This document shows positions 47,719 through 56,922 of a stretch of DNA of 64,000 nucleotides, piece after piece. Both the position numbers and the translations under genes were made by a program. The DNA is from an uncultured Rickettsiaceae bacterium (GTDB taxonomy: Bacteria; Pseudomonadota; Alphaproteobacteria; Rickettsiales; Rickettsiaceae): NCBI GenBank assembly GCA_905479865.1, contig CAJQOD010000020.1, forward strand, positions 1 through 64,000, written 5' to 3'. Every line of letters starts with the position of its first letter. Position 1 is the first letter of the stretch. The notes beneath the pieces were generated by a model. The model was not told the DNA's origin. It was given only the letters and a program-made list of their open reading frames with translations, and did not search any database.

Positions 47719-48831
47719 TTATCTATTTATCTCGTTATATATTTTAAGAAAAGCATCTATATCCTGATCTGTTGTGTTTATTCCCACAGATATTCTTATA
47801 GCAGATTTTATCTCATCTTCTGAGTATCCCATTGCAGCAAGAACATGTGAGGAGCCAATTTTTCCAGAAGAACATGCAGAGCCGGAGCTGACCGCTACTC
47901 CTTGTAAATCCAGGGCAATTATCTGAGTTTCTGCCTTCTTGTCGATATTAATTATAAGGCTGGTATTGGGTAGACGCTCAGTATTTATGCCTGCAATCTC
48001 TATGTCAGGATTACTGGCTATAAGTTCCGACTCCAGTTTAGTATGTAAATTGCTCATGTGAGAAAACCGTAAGTCCAGCTCTTCTTTGGCAATAGTTGCA
48101 GCTTCTCCAAATCCAACAATAGCTGGGACATTTTCAGTACCTGAACGCAGGTTCCTTTCTTGCTTGCCACCAATAATGAGTGGTAGAAGATGAATAGAAG
48201 TTTTTCCTATTAAAGCGCCAGCTCCCATCGGACCACCGAATTTGTGAGCAGAGATAGAGACAAAATCAACGCCAAGATCAAGAATGTTAACATCAATTTT
48301 ACCGGCTGCCTGTATGCAATCACTATGGATTAAAGCCCCATTCTCATGGGCTAGTTCGGATATTTGCCTGACAGGTTGAATTACGCCAGTTTCATTATTG
48401 GCTAGCATGACAGATAACAGCTTTTTTTCTGCCCTGGAGCTTTGTAGTTTATGTATTAAATCTTCAATATCTAGCGTACCGTTTTTATCAACCTTTATAA
48501 CAGTTACATTTGGCGAGAGTTTACTATATGCCCAAATGGAAAGGTGTTCAGTAGCTGATATGAATATCTCTTCATCTTTAAAATTCGATAAAATCAGGTT
48601 ATTTGCTTCAGTTCCACTTGCTGTGAAAGTTATCTGATAATCCTTAAAACAATTTTCGAAACCTAATAAGGTTGCTATAGATTTACGCGCAGCTTCAAGT
48701 AGGCTCTTGCCTTTGCGGCCATGCCAGTGAACTGAGGATGGATTCATCGGGCCATGCATGGCAAGCTCATTCATTTTACTTCTGACATTTGGATGTAGAT
48801 GTGTGGTAGCATTGTGGTCAAGATATATCAT
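47719..48831 (-). CDS. second cysteine desulfurase, NifS/IscS-like
   Basis: A 370-residue PLP enzyme related to IscS but shorter. It starts [20 protein letters not shown]. The PLP lysine is in [17 protein letters not shown], and the catalytic cysteine in [16 protein letters not shown]. It lacks the IscS C-terminal tail that docks IscU, so it may serve another sulfur acceptor. Rickettsia also carries two adjacent desulfurases. It lies between iscR and iscS. Confidence 0.92.
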   Translation of the reverse strand: MIYLDHNATTHLHPNVRSKMNELAMHGPMNPSSVHWHGRKGKSLLEAARKSIATLLGFENCFKDYQITFTASGTEANNLILSNFKDEEIFISATEHLSIWAYSKLSPNVTVIKVDKNGTLDIEDLIHKLQSSRAEKKLLSVMLANNETGVIQPVRQISELAHENGALIHSDCIQAAGKIDVNILDLGVDFVSISAHKFGGPMGAGALIGKTSIHLLPLIIGGKQERNLRSGTENVPAIVGFGEAATIAKEELDLRFSHMSNLHTKLESELIASNPDIEIAGINTERLPNTSLIINIDKKAETQIIALDLQGVAVSSGSACSSGKIGSSHVLAAMGYSEDEIKSAIRISVGINTTDQDIDAFLKIYNEINR

Positions 48832-48838
48832 AATAACC

Positions 48839-49258
48839 TTAGTTGCTTATACTAATTTCACCAGATATTACATCTGCAATAGAGATATTAGCAAAATAGT
48901 TTCTGATTTGCCTTCCCAGACCTTTCCATAAATCATGTGTTCTACATTTTACTCCATTTTTACGGCAGCTTTTATCTTTTGAGCATCTGGTCATTTTTAG
49001 ATTTTCTTCGACTGCATCAATGATGTGTTCTACAGTGATTTGATCTGAGGAACTGTTCAGATAATAACCTCCGCCAGGTCCTTTAACCGATCTTACCAAA
49101 CTTGCTTTCCTGAGTTTCAGGAATATCTGTTCCAGGTAATTAAGAGGTATGTTTTGATTGGCAGAAATATCAGCCAGTTTCATTGGCATATTTCCATCTC
49201 CAGAGGCCACTTCCATTACAGCCATCACAGCATAGCGGCTTTTTGTTGTTAACATCAT
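48839..49258 (-). CDS. iscR: iron-sulfur cluster regulator IscR
   Basis: A 139-residue Rrf2-family repressor that senses Fe-S status. The winged-helix part has LADISANQNIPLNYLEQIFLKLRKASLVRSVKGPGGGY. The cluster ligands are C92, C98, C105 and H108, one residue from the E. coli pattern (C92, C98, C104, H107). It leads the isc unit, and a near-consensus IscR site overlaps its promoter. Confidence 0.96.
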   Translation of the reverse strand: MMLTTKSRYAVMAVMEVASGDGNMPMKLADISANQNIPLNYLEQIFLKLRKASLVRSVKGPGGGYYLNSSSDQITVEHIIDAVEENLKMTRCSKDKSCRKNGVKCRTHDLWKGLGRQIRNYFANISIADVISGEISISN

Positions 49259-49295
49259 AACACTTTATCACACCTTAATTATCCATCGTGATATT

Positions 49296-49328
49296 ATGCT
49301 AACTTACCCAACTAAAATAGTCAAGTAT
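49296..49328 (-). promoter_or_regulatory. iscR promoter overlapped by a type 1 IscR box
   Basis: On the minus strand TTGACT (49319-49324), 17 bases, TAGCAT (49296-49301) form a promoter. Over its minus-35 lies a 25-base site at 49304-49328 reading ATACTTGACT, ATTTT, AGTTGGGTAA. It matches the E. coli type 1 IscR consensus at 23 of 25 positions by hand alignment. Holo-IscR bound here would block transcription when clusters are plentiful. Confidence 0.8.
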
Positions 49329-50667
49329 TTGTTTTGGTGACCAGCATTTCCCCATCTTGCATATTTAGACTTAAGGAGGGGCTTTTTTTTGCCTCAGATA
49401 GAGAGGAGATAATTTTTCCTTCCTTGTTTTTTACCATGGCATATCCACGTTTTAAAACATTATTATAATCAAGGCTTATAAGTAGGGATTTACTAAGAGT
49501 AAGCTGATGTTCCCGTGTGCTTAGCAAAGTATTTTTTTTGCCTATTAAGTTGTCTCTATGATTCTTATATTGCAAGTATTTATACTTCAGAATTTTTATG
49601 GGCTTTAGTCTGGTGATGGGGAAATACTGAAGTGAAGATTGCTTGGTTTTAAGTAAATTTGGTAATGAGCCAAAAAGTCTAAATGAGAGTTCATCGACTC
49701 TTTGGATATGGTTATTTACATGATTTAGTACTTGATCCAGCACCCGTTTATTGCCACCCAGGCGCTCTGAATAATATTTGAGTAAATCCGTCAGCCGGCT
49801 GGTAATACGATCATGCAGTGATTTGAGAGTGTATTTAAGATCCAGAATTACAGGTACTGCAAATTCGGCAGCGGCAGTCGGGGTTGGGGCGCGTATATCT
49901 GCTGCCAGGTCAATTAGAGTATAATCTGTTTCATGCCCGACTGCTGATATTATTGGAATATCAGAATTATAGGTAGATCGCACGACAATTTCTTCATTAA
50001 AGGGCCACAAATCTTCGATGGAACCTCCCCCTCGTGCGATGATTAGTAAATCAGGTCTTTGCTCCGGGTTCATGCTATTGAATCCTTTTATGGCGTGTGA
50101 TATTTCATCTGCAGCACTCTCCCCTTGCACCGTAACTGGCCAGATGGTTAGATGTGTTGGGCATCTGTCAGAGATACGATGAATGATATCTTTGATAACA
50201 GCTCCGGTAATTGAAGTAATAATGCCGATTTTTTTTGGTAAGAAAGGTATAGGCTGTTTATGTTCCTTTGCAAATAAACCCTCTTTTTCCAGTTTTGCGC
50301 GACGTTCCTTTAGTATCTGCATAAAAGCGCCGGCTCCAGCAGGCTCAATATTATCAGCAGATATCTGGTATTTTGATTGCCCGGCATAAGCGGTAATTTT
50401 ACCGGTAACAATGACTTCAAGACCTTCTTCCAGTTTGAACTGTATTTTTGCCAGATTATGTCGCCAGCATGTAGCGGCCAAGACAGCATTTGTATCCTTG
50501 AGAGAAAAGTAACCATGATCGGAAGCTGCTATTTTTAAGCCGGAAATTTCTCCTTTAATTCTTACAGTTCCAAGATTATGCTCAAGTAGCCATTTGATCT
50601 TACCGGATATTTCCGACACAGAAAATTCTGATTGGCTTATATTATTTATTAAACTATCTTCTAACAT
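49321..50667 (-). CDS. xseA: exodeoxyribonuclease VII large subunit
   Basis: A 448-residue nuclease subunit acting with XseB on single-stranded DNA. The N-terminal OB fold has FSVSEISGKIKWLLEHNLGTVRIKGEISG. The catalytic core has IARGGGSIEDLWPFNEE and ISAVGHETDYTLIDLAADIRAPTPTAAAE. The coiled C-terminal half ends LKRGYAMVKNKEGKI. Its stop overlaps the iscR operator. xseB is not adjacent. Confidence 0.96.
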   Translation of the reverse strand: MLEDSLINNISQSEFSVSEISGKIKWLLEHNLGTVRIKGEISGLKIAASDHGYFSLKDTNAVLAATCWRHNLAKIQFKLEEGLEVIVTGKITAYAGQSKYQISADNIEPAGAGAFMQILKERRAKLEKEGLFAKEHKQPIPFLPKKIGIITSITGAVIKDIIHRISDRCPTHLTIWPVTVQGESAADEISHAIKGFNSMNPEQRPDLLIIARGGGSIEDLWPFNEEIVVRSTYNSDIPIISAVGHETDYTLIDLAADIRAPTPTAAAEFAVPVILDLKYTLKSLHDRITSRLTDLLKYYSERLGGNKRVLDQVLNHVNNHIQRVDELSFRLFGSLPNLLKTKQSSLQYFPITRLKPIKILKYKYLQYKNHRDNLIGKKNTLLSTREHQLTLSKSLLISLDYNNVLKRGYAMVKNKEGKIISSLSEAKKSPSLSLNMQDGEMLVTKTNT

Positions 50668-50717
50668 ACTATATGATTTTAAAATATTCTCAAAAGCACA
50701 AAATAAAACTAGTTTAA

Positions 50718-52826
50718 ATGCGCCTTGTTTGCAAATTATTACTTATATTTATCCTGTCAGGAACGGTTTCTTTTGCTAAAGAAACTATTCTAGAGGGTGT
50801 GGCTATGAAGGCAAATGAGGTTCATTACGATTCTAACAATGATTCAGTCACTGCTTCTGGGGACATTTTTGTTAAAATGGATAACTACACTCTAAATGCA
50901 GATAAAATACATTACAAAATTAAAGAAGACGTAATATTTGCTGAAGGAAATGTCCGTATAATAGATGATTCCGGTAGAATAATCTATGGCGAGCGGGCGG
51001 TGTTTAAAGATAGATTGAAAAGAGGAGTTATTGAAGAGTTTATAGCTAAATTCGATGAGAGTTCTATCTTGGCATCCAGGCTTGCAAATAGGTTAAACAA
51101 AAATAGAGTTGTGCTTGAGAAGTCGGTATTTACTCCGTGTAAAATATCTTGTGGTAATAAACCTATCTGGCAATTAAGTGCAGGGCATACTGATGTAGAT
51201 TATGAGAAGCAGAAAATCACCTATAAACACGTATTCTTTGAAGTGTATGGAATTCCTTTGATGTATTTACCGTATTTTTTTCACCCAACCCCGACTGCTC
51301 CTGCGCAATCAGGTCTATTGGTTCCTGGAATTAAACGGGATGATTTTATGTTGCCTTTCTATTTTCGAGCAAAGCCTAATTTGGATTTTACCTTAACTCC
51401 AAGATTAGCGAAAAACTACACTATCTTTGAAGGGGAGATGCGTCATAAGGTGAAATTGGGGCAGTATAAAATACGTGGAAGTTATGGTAATCCCTCGTTC
51501 CAAAAGGAAGATGAGAATAATGTAACAAAGAATTCAAGGCCCGGGCGTTATCATGTTTTTGCAAAAGGTGATTTTTCAAAAAATCATATAAATTATGGTT
51601 TTGATATTAATCGTGCTTCGGATAAGGCGTATCTAATTAATTATCATGAAAATTATAATTCATATTTAACATCAAGAATCTATACAAATACTGTAGATAG
51701 AAGAGATTATTTCTCGCTTGAAGGGTTTTATTTTCAGGATTTGAGAGCAAAAGATGCCAAGCTTAAAACACCGCTTGTTTTACCAAGCATACGCACCCAG
51801 AATATTTATAGTCTGAATGATAGTGATTCGGCATTTCTTGCGTTAAGAAATAATACGATTGCATATAGTGAGCCGAATCGGCAGTTAGCTAGAACTTCAT
51901 TGGACGTTGAATTAATGAGTAATTTGATATCAAGCGGGGGTCATACGATGAATTTCACTTTGGCTAACCGTGGAGATTTATATTGGGTGAACTTTACGGA
52001 TCCGACTGCCAGAGAACAAGAAAAAACATGGTATAGGAATATACCTGAATTCAGGACAAAATGGGCATATCCGTTGATAAGTTCCATTGGATCGAAGTCC
52101 AGTATTACAATAGAGCCGACTGCTGTGGTAGTTATTGGTAGGAAATATGAACCAAGGTTTAGTAAATTTGGATTAGTTGATTCACCTACAAATGAACTAT
52201 CTGAGAATAATATATTTAGTGCCAACAGATTTAGTGGGGTTGACTTTCATGATTATGGAAATCGTTTAAGCTATGGTATTAACTCGTCTTTAATGTCAGA
52301 ATATTTATACATAGATGCTTTCTTAGGGCAGCTTGTACATAAAAATAATGTGATGGAAAAAGGCAATTCTGATTATGTTGGTAATGTTGGCGCAGGTATT
52401 GCAAATAATTTTGAGCTTTTTTATCGCTTTAGGAGAGATCAAAACTTACGTCCAATTCGCAATGAGGTAGGCATTAGTGTTGTAACGGATAGTTTTACAG
52501 CTAGTACTATTTTTACCGAGCTGCACAATGTCTCACGCTATTTTGCCAAAGAAGGCTTTGAACCGGGCGAAGATAAAGCATCACAAGTTAGTTTTGATGT
52601 GAACTATAAGTTAATGAAAAATCTGTGGATTGGTATGGCTTCAAAGCTAGACCTTACTTCAAAATCTGCAAAAATATTAGTTCGAAGTATCAGGATGACA
52701 TACCTCTTTGATTGTGTTAGTATAAGCGGCACTATAACCGATAATTTTTTGCATGATAGCTTGCGGGGAGTTAAGAAAACCAGATCCAAGACTATTTCTG
52801 TTGGTTTAAAAGTTATAAATATGTGA
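50718..52826 (+). CDS. lptD: LPS-assembly protein LptD
   Basis: A 702-residue outer-membrane protein inserting LPS into the outer leaflet. A signal peptide at 1-20 (TVSFAKE) leads to the OstA/LptA-like jellyroll (residues 25-120: VTASGDIFVKMDNYTLNADKIHYK). The rest forms the beta barrel, including YGIPLMYLPYFFHPTPTAPAQSGLLVPGI, typical of the family. Shorter than E. coli (784), as in other Rickettsiales. It runs into the SurA-like gene. Confidence 0.94.
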   Translation: MRLVCKLLLIFILSGTVSFAKETILEGVAMKANEVHYDSNNDSVTASGDIFVKMDNYTLNADKIHYKIKEDVIFAEGNVRIIDDSGRIIYGERAVFKDRLKRGVIEEFIAKFDESSILASRLANRLNKNRVVLEKSVFTPCKISCGNKPIWQLSAGHTDVDYEKQKITYKHVFFEVYGIPLMYLPYFFHPTPTAPAQSGLLVPGIKRDDFMLPFYFRAKPNLDFTLTPRLAKNYTIFEGEMRHKVKLGQYKIRGSYGNPSFQKEDENNVTKNSRPGRYHVFAKGDFSKNHINYGFDINRASDKAYLINYHENYNSYLTSRIYTNTVDRRDYFSLEGFYFQDLRAKDAKLKTPLVLPSIRTQNIYSLNDSDSAFLALRNNTIAYSEPNRQLARTSLDVELMSNLISSGGHTMNFTLANRGDLYWVNFTDPTAREQEKTWYRNIPEFRTKWAYPLISSIGSKSSITIEPTAVVVIGRKYEPRFSKFGLVDSPTNELSENNIFSANRFSGVDFHDYGNRLSYGINSSLMSEYLYIDAFLGQLVHKNNVMEKGNSDYVGNVGAGIANNFELFYRFRRDQNLRPIRNEVGISVVTDSFTASTIFTELHNVSRYFAKEGFEPGEDKASQVSFDVNYKLMKNLWIGMASKLDLTSKSAKILVRSIRMTYLFDCVSISGTITDNFLHDSLRGVKKTRSKTISVGLKVINM

Positions 52827-52837
52827 GTATAAAAAAT

Positions 52838-53725
52838 ATGAAGAAAATATTGAGTCTTTTTGTTGTTTTATTTTCAGTTTCGGTGTTGGCTAATCTGCCT
52901 GATATTGTTGCTATAGTTAATGATCAACCAATTACGAAATATGATTTCGAATCTAGAAAAAAGATGGCAGTAGTGCTAAATAATATTGATGTTTCTGACC
53001 CGACAATGGATGTAAGGCTAAATAGCGATATTTTGAACATATTGATCGAGGAGGAGTTATTGAACCAGCATGCTGAAAAAGTTGGCGGAGCAGTGAGTAA
53101 AGCTGATCTGGATAATGCGATTGCAACTATCGAGCAGAGGAATAATATGCCAAAAAATGGTATGCGTGCATATCTTACAGAAAAAGGGCTGGACACAGAG
53201 AGCTTTAGAAAGCAGATTAAAGGTGAGCTTATAAAGTACAATATTATCAGCTCTCTATCTCAGTCAGTATCAGTATCACAGACAGAGCTTGATGTGGCTC
53301 TAATAAATAATAATGATCAAGATTTTGATGTAGAAATATGGGTGTTTACCTCCAGAGAAACCGGTGACAAGTCTTTGAGTCAAATGCAGCTATTAAAAAA
53401 ACGTCTTGTTTCCTGTAATAAAGTTGAGGACAAGCTCTATACGGATTTTGCTGATGGCGAGAAGTTTGATAGGCCGCTGAAGCAGATGCCAGACAAAACT
53501 CAGTCAGTGGTACTTGATACAAAAACCGGTTCTTCAAGCCGTGTGTATAAGGAAGAAAATAAATTCAAGCTGGTTTTTGTGTGTAAGAAGGATCCAGCGA
53601 TTTCCAGTGGTGATTTAAACAAAATTAAATCATTTCTGTCAAATAAAAAAATGTCACAAAAGGCTGCAAAATTTTTCAAGGATCTAAGAGCAAAGGCCTA
53701 TATAAAACTGATGATTCCAGGGTAA
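52838..53725 (+). CDS. SurA-like periplasmic chaperone without a clear parvulin domain
   Basis: A 295-residue secreted protein. Signal peptide at 1-18 (SVLANLPD). The SurA N-domain follows with DIVAIVNDQPITKYDFESRKK and LIEEELLNQHAEKVGGAVSKADLDNAI. The region where SurA carries its first parvulin domain is about 120 residues and shows no clear parvulin motif, and the second is absent. It probably acts as a chaperone for outer-membrane proteins such as LptD. ATG 52838 was chosen to open the signal peptide; a GTG at 52823 overlaps the lptD stop. Confidence 0.82.
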   Translation: MKKILSLFVVLFSVSVLANLPDIVAIVNDQPITKYDFESRKKMAVVLNNIDVSDPTMDVRLNSDILNILIEEELLNQHAEKVGGAVSKADLDNAIATIEQRNNMPKNGMRAYLTEKGLDTESFRKQIKGELIKYNIISSLSQSVSVSQTELDVALINNNDQDFDVEIWVFTSRETGDKSLSQMQLLKKRLVSCNKVEDKLYTDFADGEKFDRPLKQMPDKTQSVVLDTKTGSSSRVYKEENKFKLVFVCKKDPAISSGDLNKIKSFLSNKKMSQKAAKFFKDLRAKAYIKLMIPG

Positions 53726-53826
53726 CACCAATTCCCGTTTTTAAAGATTACATCGTTGCTCGTCGTTTGTTTATGAATAATTAAGCGTCGCTTCTTGCGC
53801 TTATGTACTATTTAATCTTGAGAACT

Positions 53827-53834
53827 GGTATAAT
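53827..53834 (+). promoter_or_regulatory. extended minus-10 promoter for ksgA
   Basis: TGGTATAAT here is a perfect TATAAT (53829-53834) with the TGn extension. The start would be near 53841, 38 bases before ksgA. No minus-35 match is present, which is usual for extended minus-10 promoters. Confidence 0.5.
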
Positions 53835-53878
53835 TTATCCTGGCATTTTGATCAATAAAAACCCGAAAAAAGCTATAT

Positions 53879-54691
53879 ATGACACTACCGTCTATTGCCA
53901 GACTTGCCAGTAAACACGGCATTACTCCACGTAAGAAATATGGGCAGAACTTTATCTTTGATGAGAGTCTATGTGATAAAATCGTCAGATATGCAGGCAT
54001 TAACCAGGATTCTAATGTTCTGGAAATAGGACCGGGACCTGCGGGATTAACCCGATCTATTTTAAAAGCATTGCCTGAAAAATTATCAGTTATTGAAACC
54101 GATTTCAGATGTCTCCCATTGCTTGAGGAAATTAAGCTTGCATACCCGTCTCTTGAGATTCGGCATGAAGATGCCTTAAAAGTTGGGCTGGCAGACATTG
54201 CGTATGGTAAGCCACTGGATATAATATCGAACTTGCCCTACAATATCGGTACTCAGCTTTTAATTAACTGGATATATCAGATAGAGCATGTAAAAAGCAT
54301 GACGCTTATGTTGCAAAAGGAGGTGGTCGACCGCATTACTTCAGCGCACAGTAAGAAGAGTTATGGTCGTCTGTCAATTATCTGCCAGCTTGTTTGTGAT
54401 GTGCATAAATGCTTTGATGTAAGTCCAAAGGCCTTTTACCCTGAGCCAAAAATCTGGTCTGGCATAGTGCGCCTGGTGCCTAAATCAAACAGACCTGGAA
54501 AAGAAACGTTGCTTAAACTTGAAAAAATAACTGCTCAAACTTTCTCAGGGAGGCGTAAAATGATTAAATCATTCTTAAAAAAAGCTGTGCCGGATGTTGG
54601 TGAAATCTTGAAAACTTTACGGCTAGATCAAACATTGCGGGCAGAAAACTTATCGCCGGAAGATTATCTGGCTCTGGCTATTGCTATGTAA
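53879..54691 (+). CDS. ksgA: 16S rRNA dimethyladenosine transferase
   Basis: A 270-residue methyltransferase that dimethylates the two adjacent adenines in 16S helix 45 and checks small-subunit assembly. It starts LASKHGITPRKKYGQNFIFDESLCDKI. The SAM loop is VLEIGPGPAGLTRSIL, and the adenine-binding motif is NLPYNIGT. The C-terminal domain has FSGRRKMIKSFLKK. The symbol rsmA is equivalent. Convergent with the coiled-coil gene. Confidence 0.97.
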   Translation: MTLPSIARLASKHGITPRKKYGQNFIFDESLCDKIVRYAGINQDSNVLEIGPGPAGLTRSILKALPEKLSVIETDFRCLPLLEEIKLAYPSLEIRHEDALKVGLADIAYGKPLDIISNLPYNIGTQLLINWIYQIEHVKSMTLMLQKEVVDRITSAHSKKSYGRLSIICQLVCDVHKCFDVSPKAFYPEPKIWSGIVRLVPKSNRPGKETLLKLEKITAQTFSGRRKMIKSFLKKAVPDVGEILKTLRLDQTLRAENLSPEDYLALAIAM

Positions 54692-54709
54692 GAGTTTTAA
54701 ATAAGCTAA

Positions 54710-54730
54710 TAAAAAATAGTGGCTACTATT
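54710..54730 (-). terminator. terminator of the coiled-coil gene
   Basis: On the minus strand AATAGT (54725-54730), loop AGCC, ACTATT (54715-54720), then a run of T to 54710. It starts 21 bases after the coiled-coil gene stop. The stem is short and AT-rich but has the right order of parts. Confidence 0.5.
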
Positions 54731-54750
54731 ACATGAAAAAAACCAAGAAG

Positions 54751-56619
54751 TTAGTGAGAATAAATCACGTGGCTTATATGGCTGTCACTTAACCCGAGAT
54801 TTTCCCCTACCGCATATATTTCTGCATCTTCATCATTACGCAAATCTAGTGAGTTTACCTGTATCATTTCAATTTCTTCAACATTAGCAGATTTTTTGCT
54901 GGGGAAAAGATTTGTAAATTTATCCCAAAGTGATAACGGCTTTTGACTATGAGTTTCTTCCGAAGATTGTTTTACCGGTAGTTTAGCAGCTTGCTGTTTT
55001 TCCAGCTCTGCTTTTAGCCGTTCGGCTTCCTCTTTTTCCTGTTTTAGTTGTTCAGCTGCTTTTATATGTTCTATGTGTAACGGATTTTCAAGTGATTTTG
55101 CTGTTGCGTTCATTCCTTCTGCCAGTGCGTTTAGGTCTTCTGTCGATTTTTCTAGCTCTGCTTGCTTGCCTGTTATTAGTAACTTTTCTCCTTCTTTAAT
55201 AGAAAGTTGCGTTGTTTCTTCTAGTCTTGTTGTATGCGTGTCGTCTAAGTTTTCTCTTGCTATTTGTAGTTTTATTGCTGCTAATTTTGCTGCTGCTATT
55301 GCTTCTTCCAGCTGTTTAGCTGCGTTCTCTCTTTCTTCTGCTTGTTGTTGTCTTTCCAGCTCTGCTTTCAACCGTTCAGCGTTTTCTCTTTCTAGTCTCT
55401 CTGCTTCCAGTTTTTCAGCTACTTCTATTTTTCTTAGTCTTTCAGCTGTTTCCTCTCTTTCCAGCCTTTGTCTTTCTTCTTCTAGTTGTTCAGCTAGTAG
55501 TTCATCAGCTTGCTGTTTTTCCAGCTCTGCTTTGTGCCTAACTTCTTCCAGCCTTAGCTGTTTAGCTGCTTCCTCTAGCTTAGCCAGTCTATCTTCTTCT
55601 GCTTTCTCTCTTTTTAGTTGCTCAGCTGCCTCTTCTTCCAGCCTTTGTTGTTTAGCTAGTAGTTCTAGTTCAGCAGCCTGCTGTTTTTCCAGCTCTGCTT
55701 TTAGCCGTTCGGCTTCCTCTTTTTCCTGTTTTAGTTGTTCAGCTGCTTCTTTTTCTAGCCTTTGTCTATCTTCTTCTGTCTGCTCTGCTTCTTCCTCATT
55801 AGCCTCATCTTCTATTTTAGCCAGACTTTTTTGCAGTTTCAGTCTCGCTTCTTCTTCTCGTTGTAGCTGTATTGCTGACTTTGACATTACTATTGATTTT
55901 GGACTTTCTGCTATGTAGCTTTCACTACCACTGCTTTTGCTCCAGTAATCACTTTCTTCTTTTTTTGATGATTTTCGTGCCTCTAGCTTTAGTCTTTCTT
56001 CTTCTGCTAGTTGCATTGCCAGTTCTAATGATTCCTGTTCTAGTCTGTCTTTTTCCGTTTTTAACTGCTCTTTTACCACATGAGGCACTGCCACTTCTTG
56101 TTCTTCTACCTGCCCCTGTTGTTTAGCTTTTTTTGGTGTTTCTACTGCTTTTCTTAGTACCGGTTGCCTTTCAATAGGGCTTTCAGTCAATTCTGTTATT
56201 TTCGGCGTTTCAGTTACTATAGAAGGAGTAATGATGGTTAAATTAGTTTCATCTGCTGCTGCTCTTTCTCTACTTTTTGAGTTATTACCTGCAACTTCTG
56301 TTAGTACTAGTGGTTCTTCTATGCGTATCAGTACCTTTTTTGCTTCTGAGGTTCTAATGCCTGTAGGTTCTTTCTCAGTAAAATCCTTTCTGATTTGTCT
56401 CTCAGATGTTTTAACGAATACAGGATCTGACTTTTTAGCTAATTTAGTTTGTGGATTGCTGAGCAATTCCTTTGAAGTGTAAGCATTTGAAATACTATCC
56501 TCAAGGTGAACGTTACCTGCAACAAAAGAATTCTCAGCATCCCGTCCAAGGAAATCAATTCTTTTCCTTTTAGTAACAGCAGTAACAGTATCTATATATT
56601 CGCGATATTCAGTACTCAT
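54751..56619 (-). CDS. large repetitive coiled-coil protein of unknown function
   Basis: A 622-residue protein. Residues 1-190 are polar and disordered-looking. About 190-550 is one long heptad-rich stretch of E, K, L, A, Q and R, a strong coiled coil with many EEAERLKAELEKQQAA-like blocks. The last 70 residues (SLWDKFTNLFPSKKSANVEEIEMI onward) look like a separate module. There is no signal peptide or membrane segment. Two near-identical 77-base segments lie inside. No family was recognised; low-complexity matches to tropomyosin- or TolA-like proteins would be misleading. It has a perfect promoter and its own terminator. A cytoskeletal or host-directed role is possible. Confidence 0.8.
   Translation of the reverse strand: MSTEYREYIDTVTAVTKRKRIDFLGRDAENSFVAGNVHLEDSISNAYTSKELLSNPQTKLAKKSDPVFVKTSERQIRKDFTEKEPTGIRTSEAKKVLIRIEEPLVLTEVAGNNSKSRERAAADETNLTIITPSIVTETPKITELTESPIERQPVLRKAVETPKKAKQQGQVEEQEVAVPHVVKEQLKTEKDRLEQESLELAMQLAEEERLKLEARKSSKKEESDYWSKSSGSESYIAESPKSIVMSKSAIQLQREEEARLKLQKSLAKIEDEANEEEAEQTEEDRQRLEKEAAEQLKQEKEEAERLKAELEKQQAAELELLAKQQRLEEEAAEQLKREKAEEDRLAKLEEAAKQLRLEEVRHKAELEKQQADELLAEQLEEERQRLEREETAERLRKIEVAEKLEAERLERENAERLKAELERQQQAEERENAAKQLEEAIAAAKLAAIKLQIARENLDDTHTTRLEETTQLSIKEGEKLLITGKQAELEKSTEDLNALAEGMNATAKSLENPLHIEHIKAAEQLKQEKEEAERLKAELEKQQAAKLPVKQSSEETHSQKPLSLWDKFTNLFPSKKSANVEEIEMIQVNSLDLRNDEDAEIYAVGENLGLSDSHISHVIYSH
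54985..55061. repeat. 77-bp direct repeat, copy 1
   Basis: Identical to 55672-55748 except for one base (T at 54991 against C at 55678). It codes the segment EQLKQEKEEAERLKAELEKQ at about residue 520-545 of the coiled-coil protein. Confidence 0.9.
55672..55748. repeat. 77-bp direct repeat, copy 2
   Basis: The partner of 54985-55061, about 690 bases away in the same gene and the same reading frame (residues about 291-316). 76 of 77 bases match. Recombination between the copies would delete or duplicate about 229 codons in frame. Confidence 0.9.
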
Positions 56620-56727
56620 AAAATTTCTTTATAATTAATATTATTTTATAAAAATTATGTCGTTTTTATTAGTAAATTCCTTAAGAGATATACACCTTTT
56701 TTACTTTAATATACCCCATTGTTAAGC

Positions 56728-56756
56728 ATTATAACAGTATATATGGTAATTGTCAA
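56728..56756 (-). promoter_or_regulatory. perfect sigma-70 promoter for the coiled-coil gene
   Basis: On the minus strand TTGACA (56751-56756), exactly 17 bases, TATAAT (56728-56733). Both hexamers match consensus fully. The start would be near 56721, leaving a leader of about 100 bases. The rest of the 303-base gap up to era shows only AT-rich sequence and a weak TTGACA on the plus strand with no gene behind it. Confidence 0.8.
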
Positions 56757-56922
56757 GTAACAATGTCGCATTAAACGTTTTAAACTTGACAGATCTAATT
56801 TTAATTTGTTATTTATTAGTGGGTATGGCTTTAATATTGTGATATATTTATCACGTTTTAGTAACTTTCTGTGTTACCAACAATGTCAATAATGCCGTCC
56901 TAGCCCGTCCTAGCTATTAAAC

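Noticed and set aside
55073-55918. Long plus-strand open frame rich in Ser and Ala inside the coiled-coil gene
   Set aside because: It is the mirror of a low-complexity E/K/L/A-rich gene, in which antisense stops are rare. It has no binding site or family motif.
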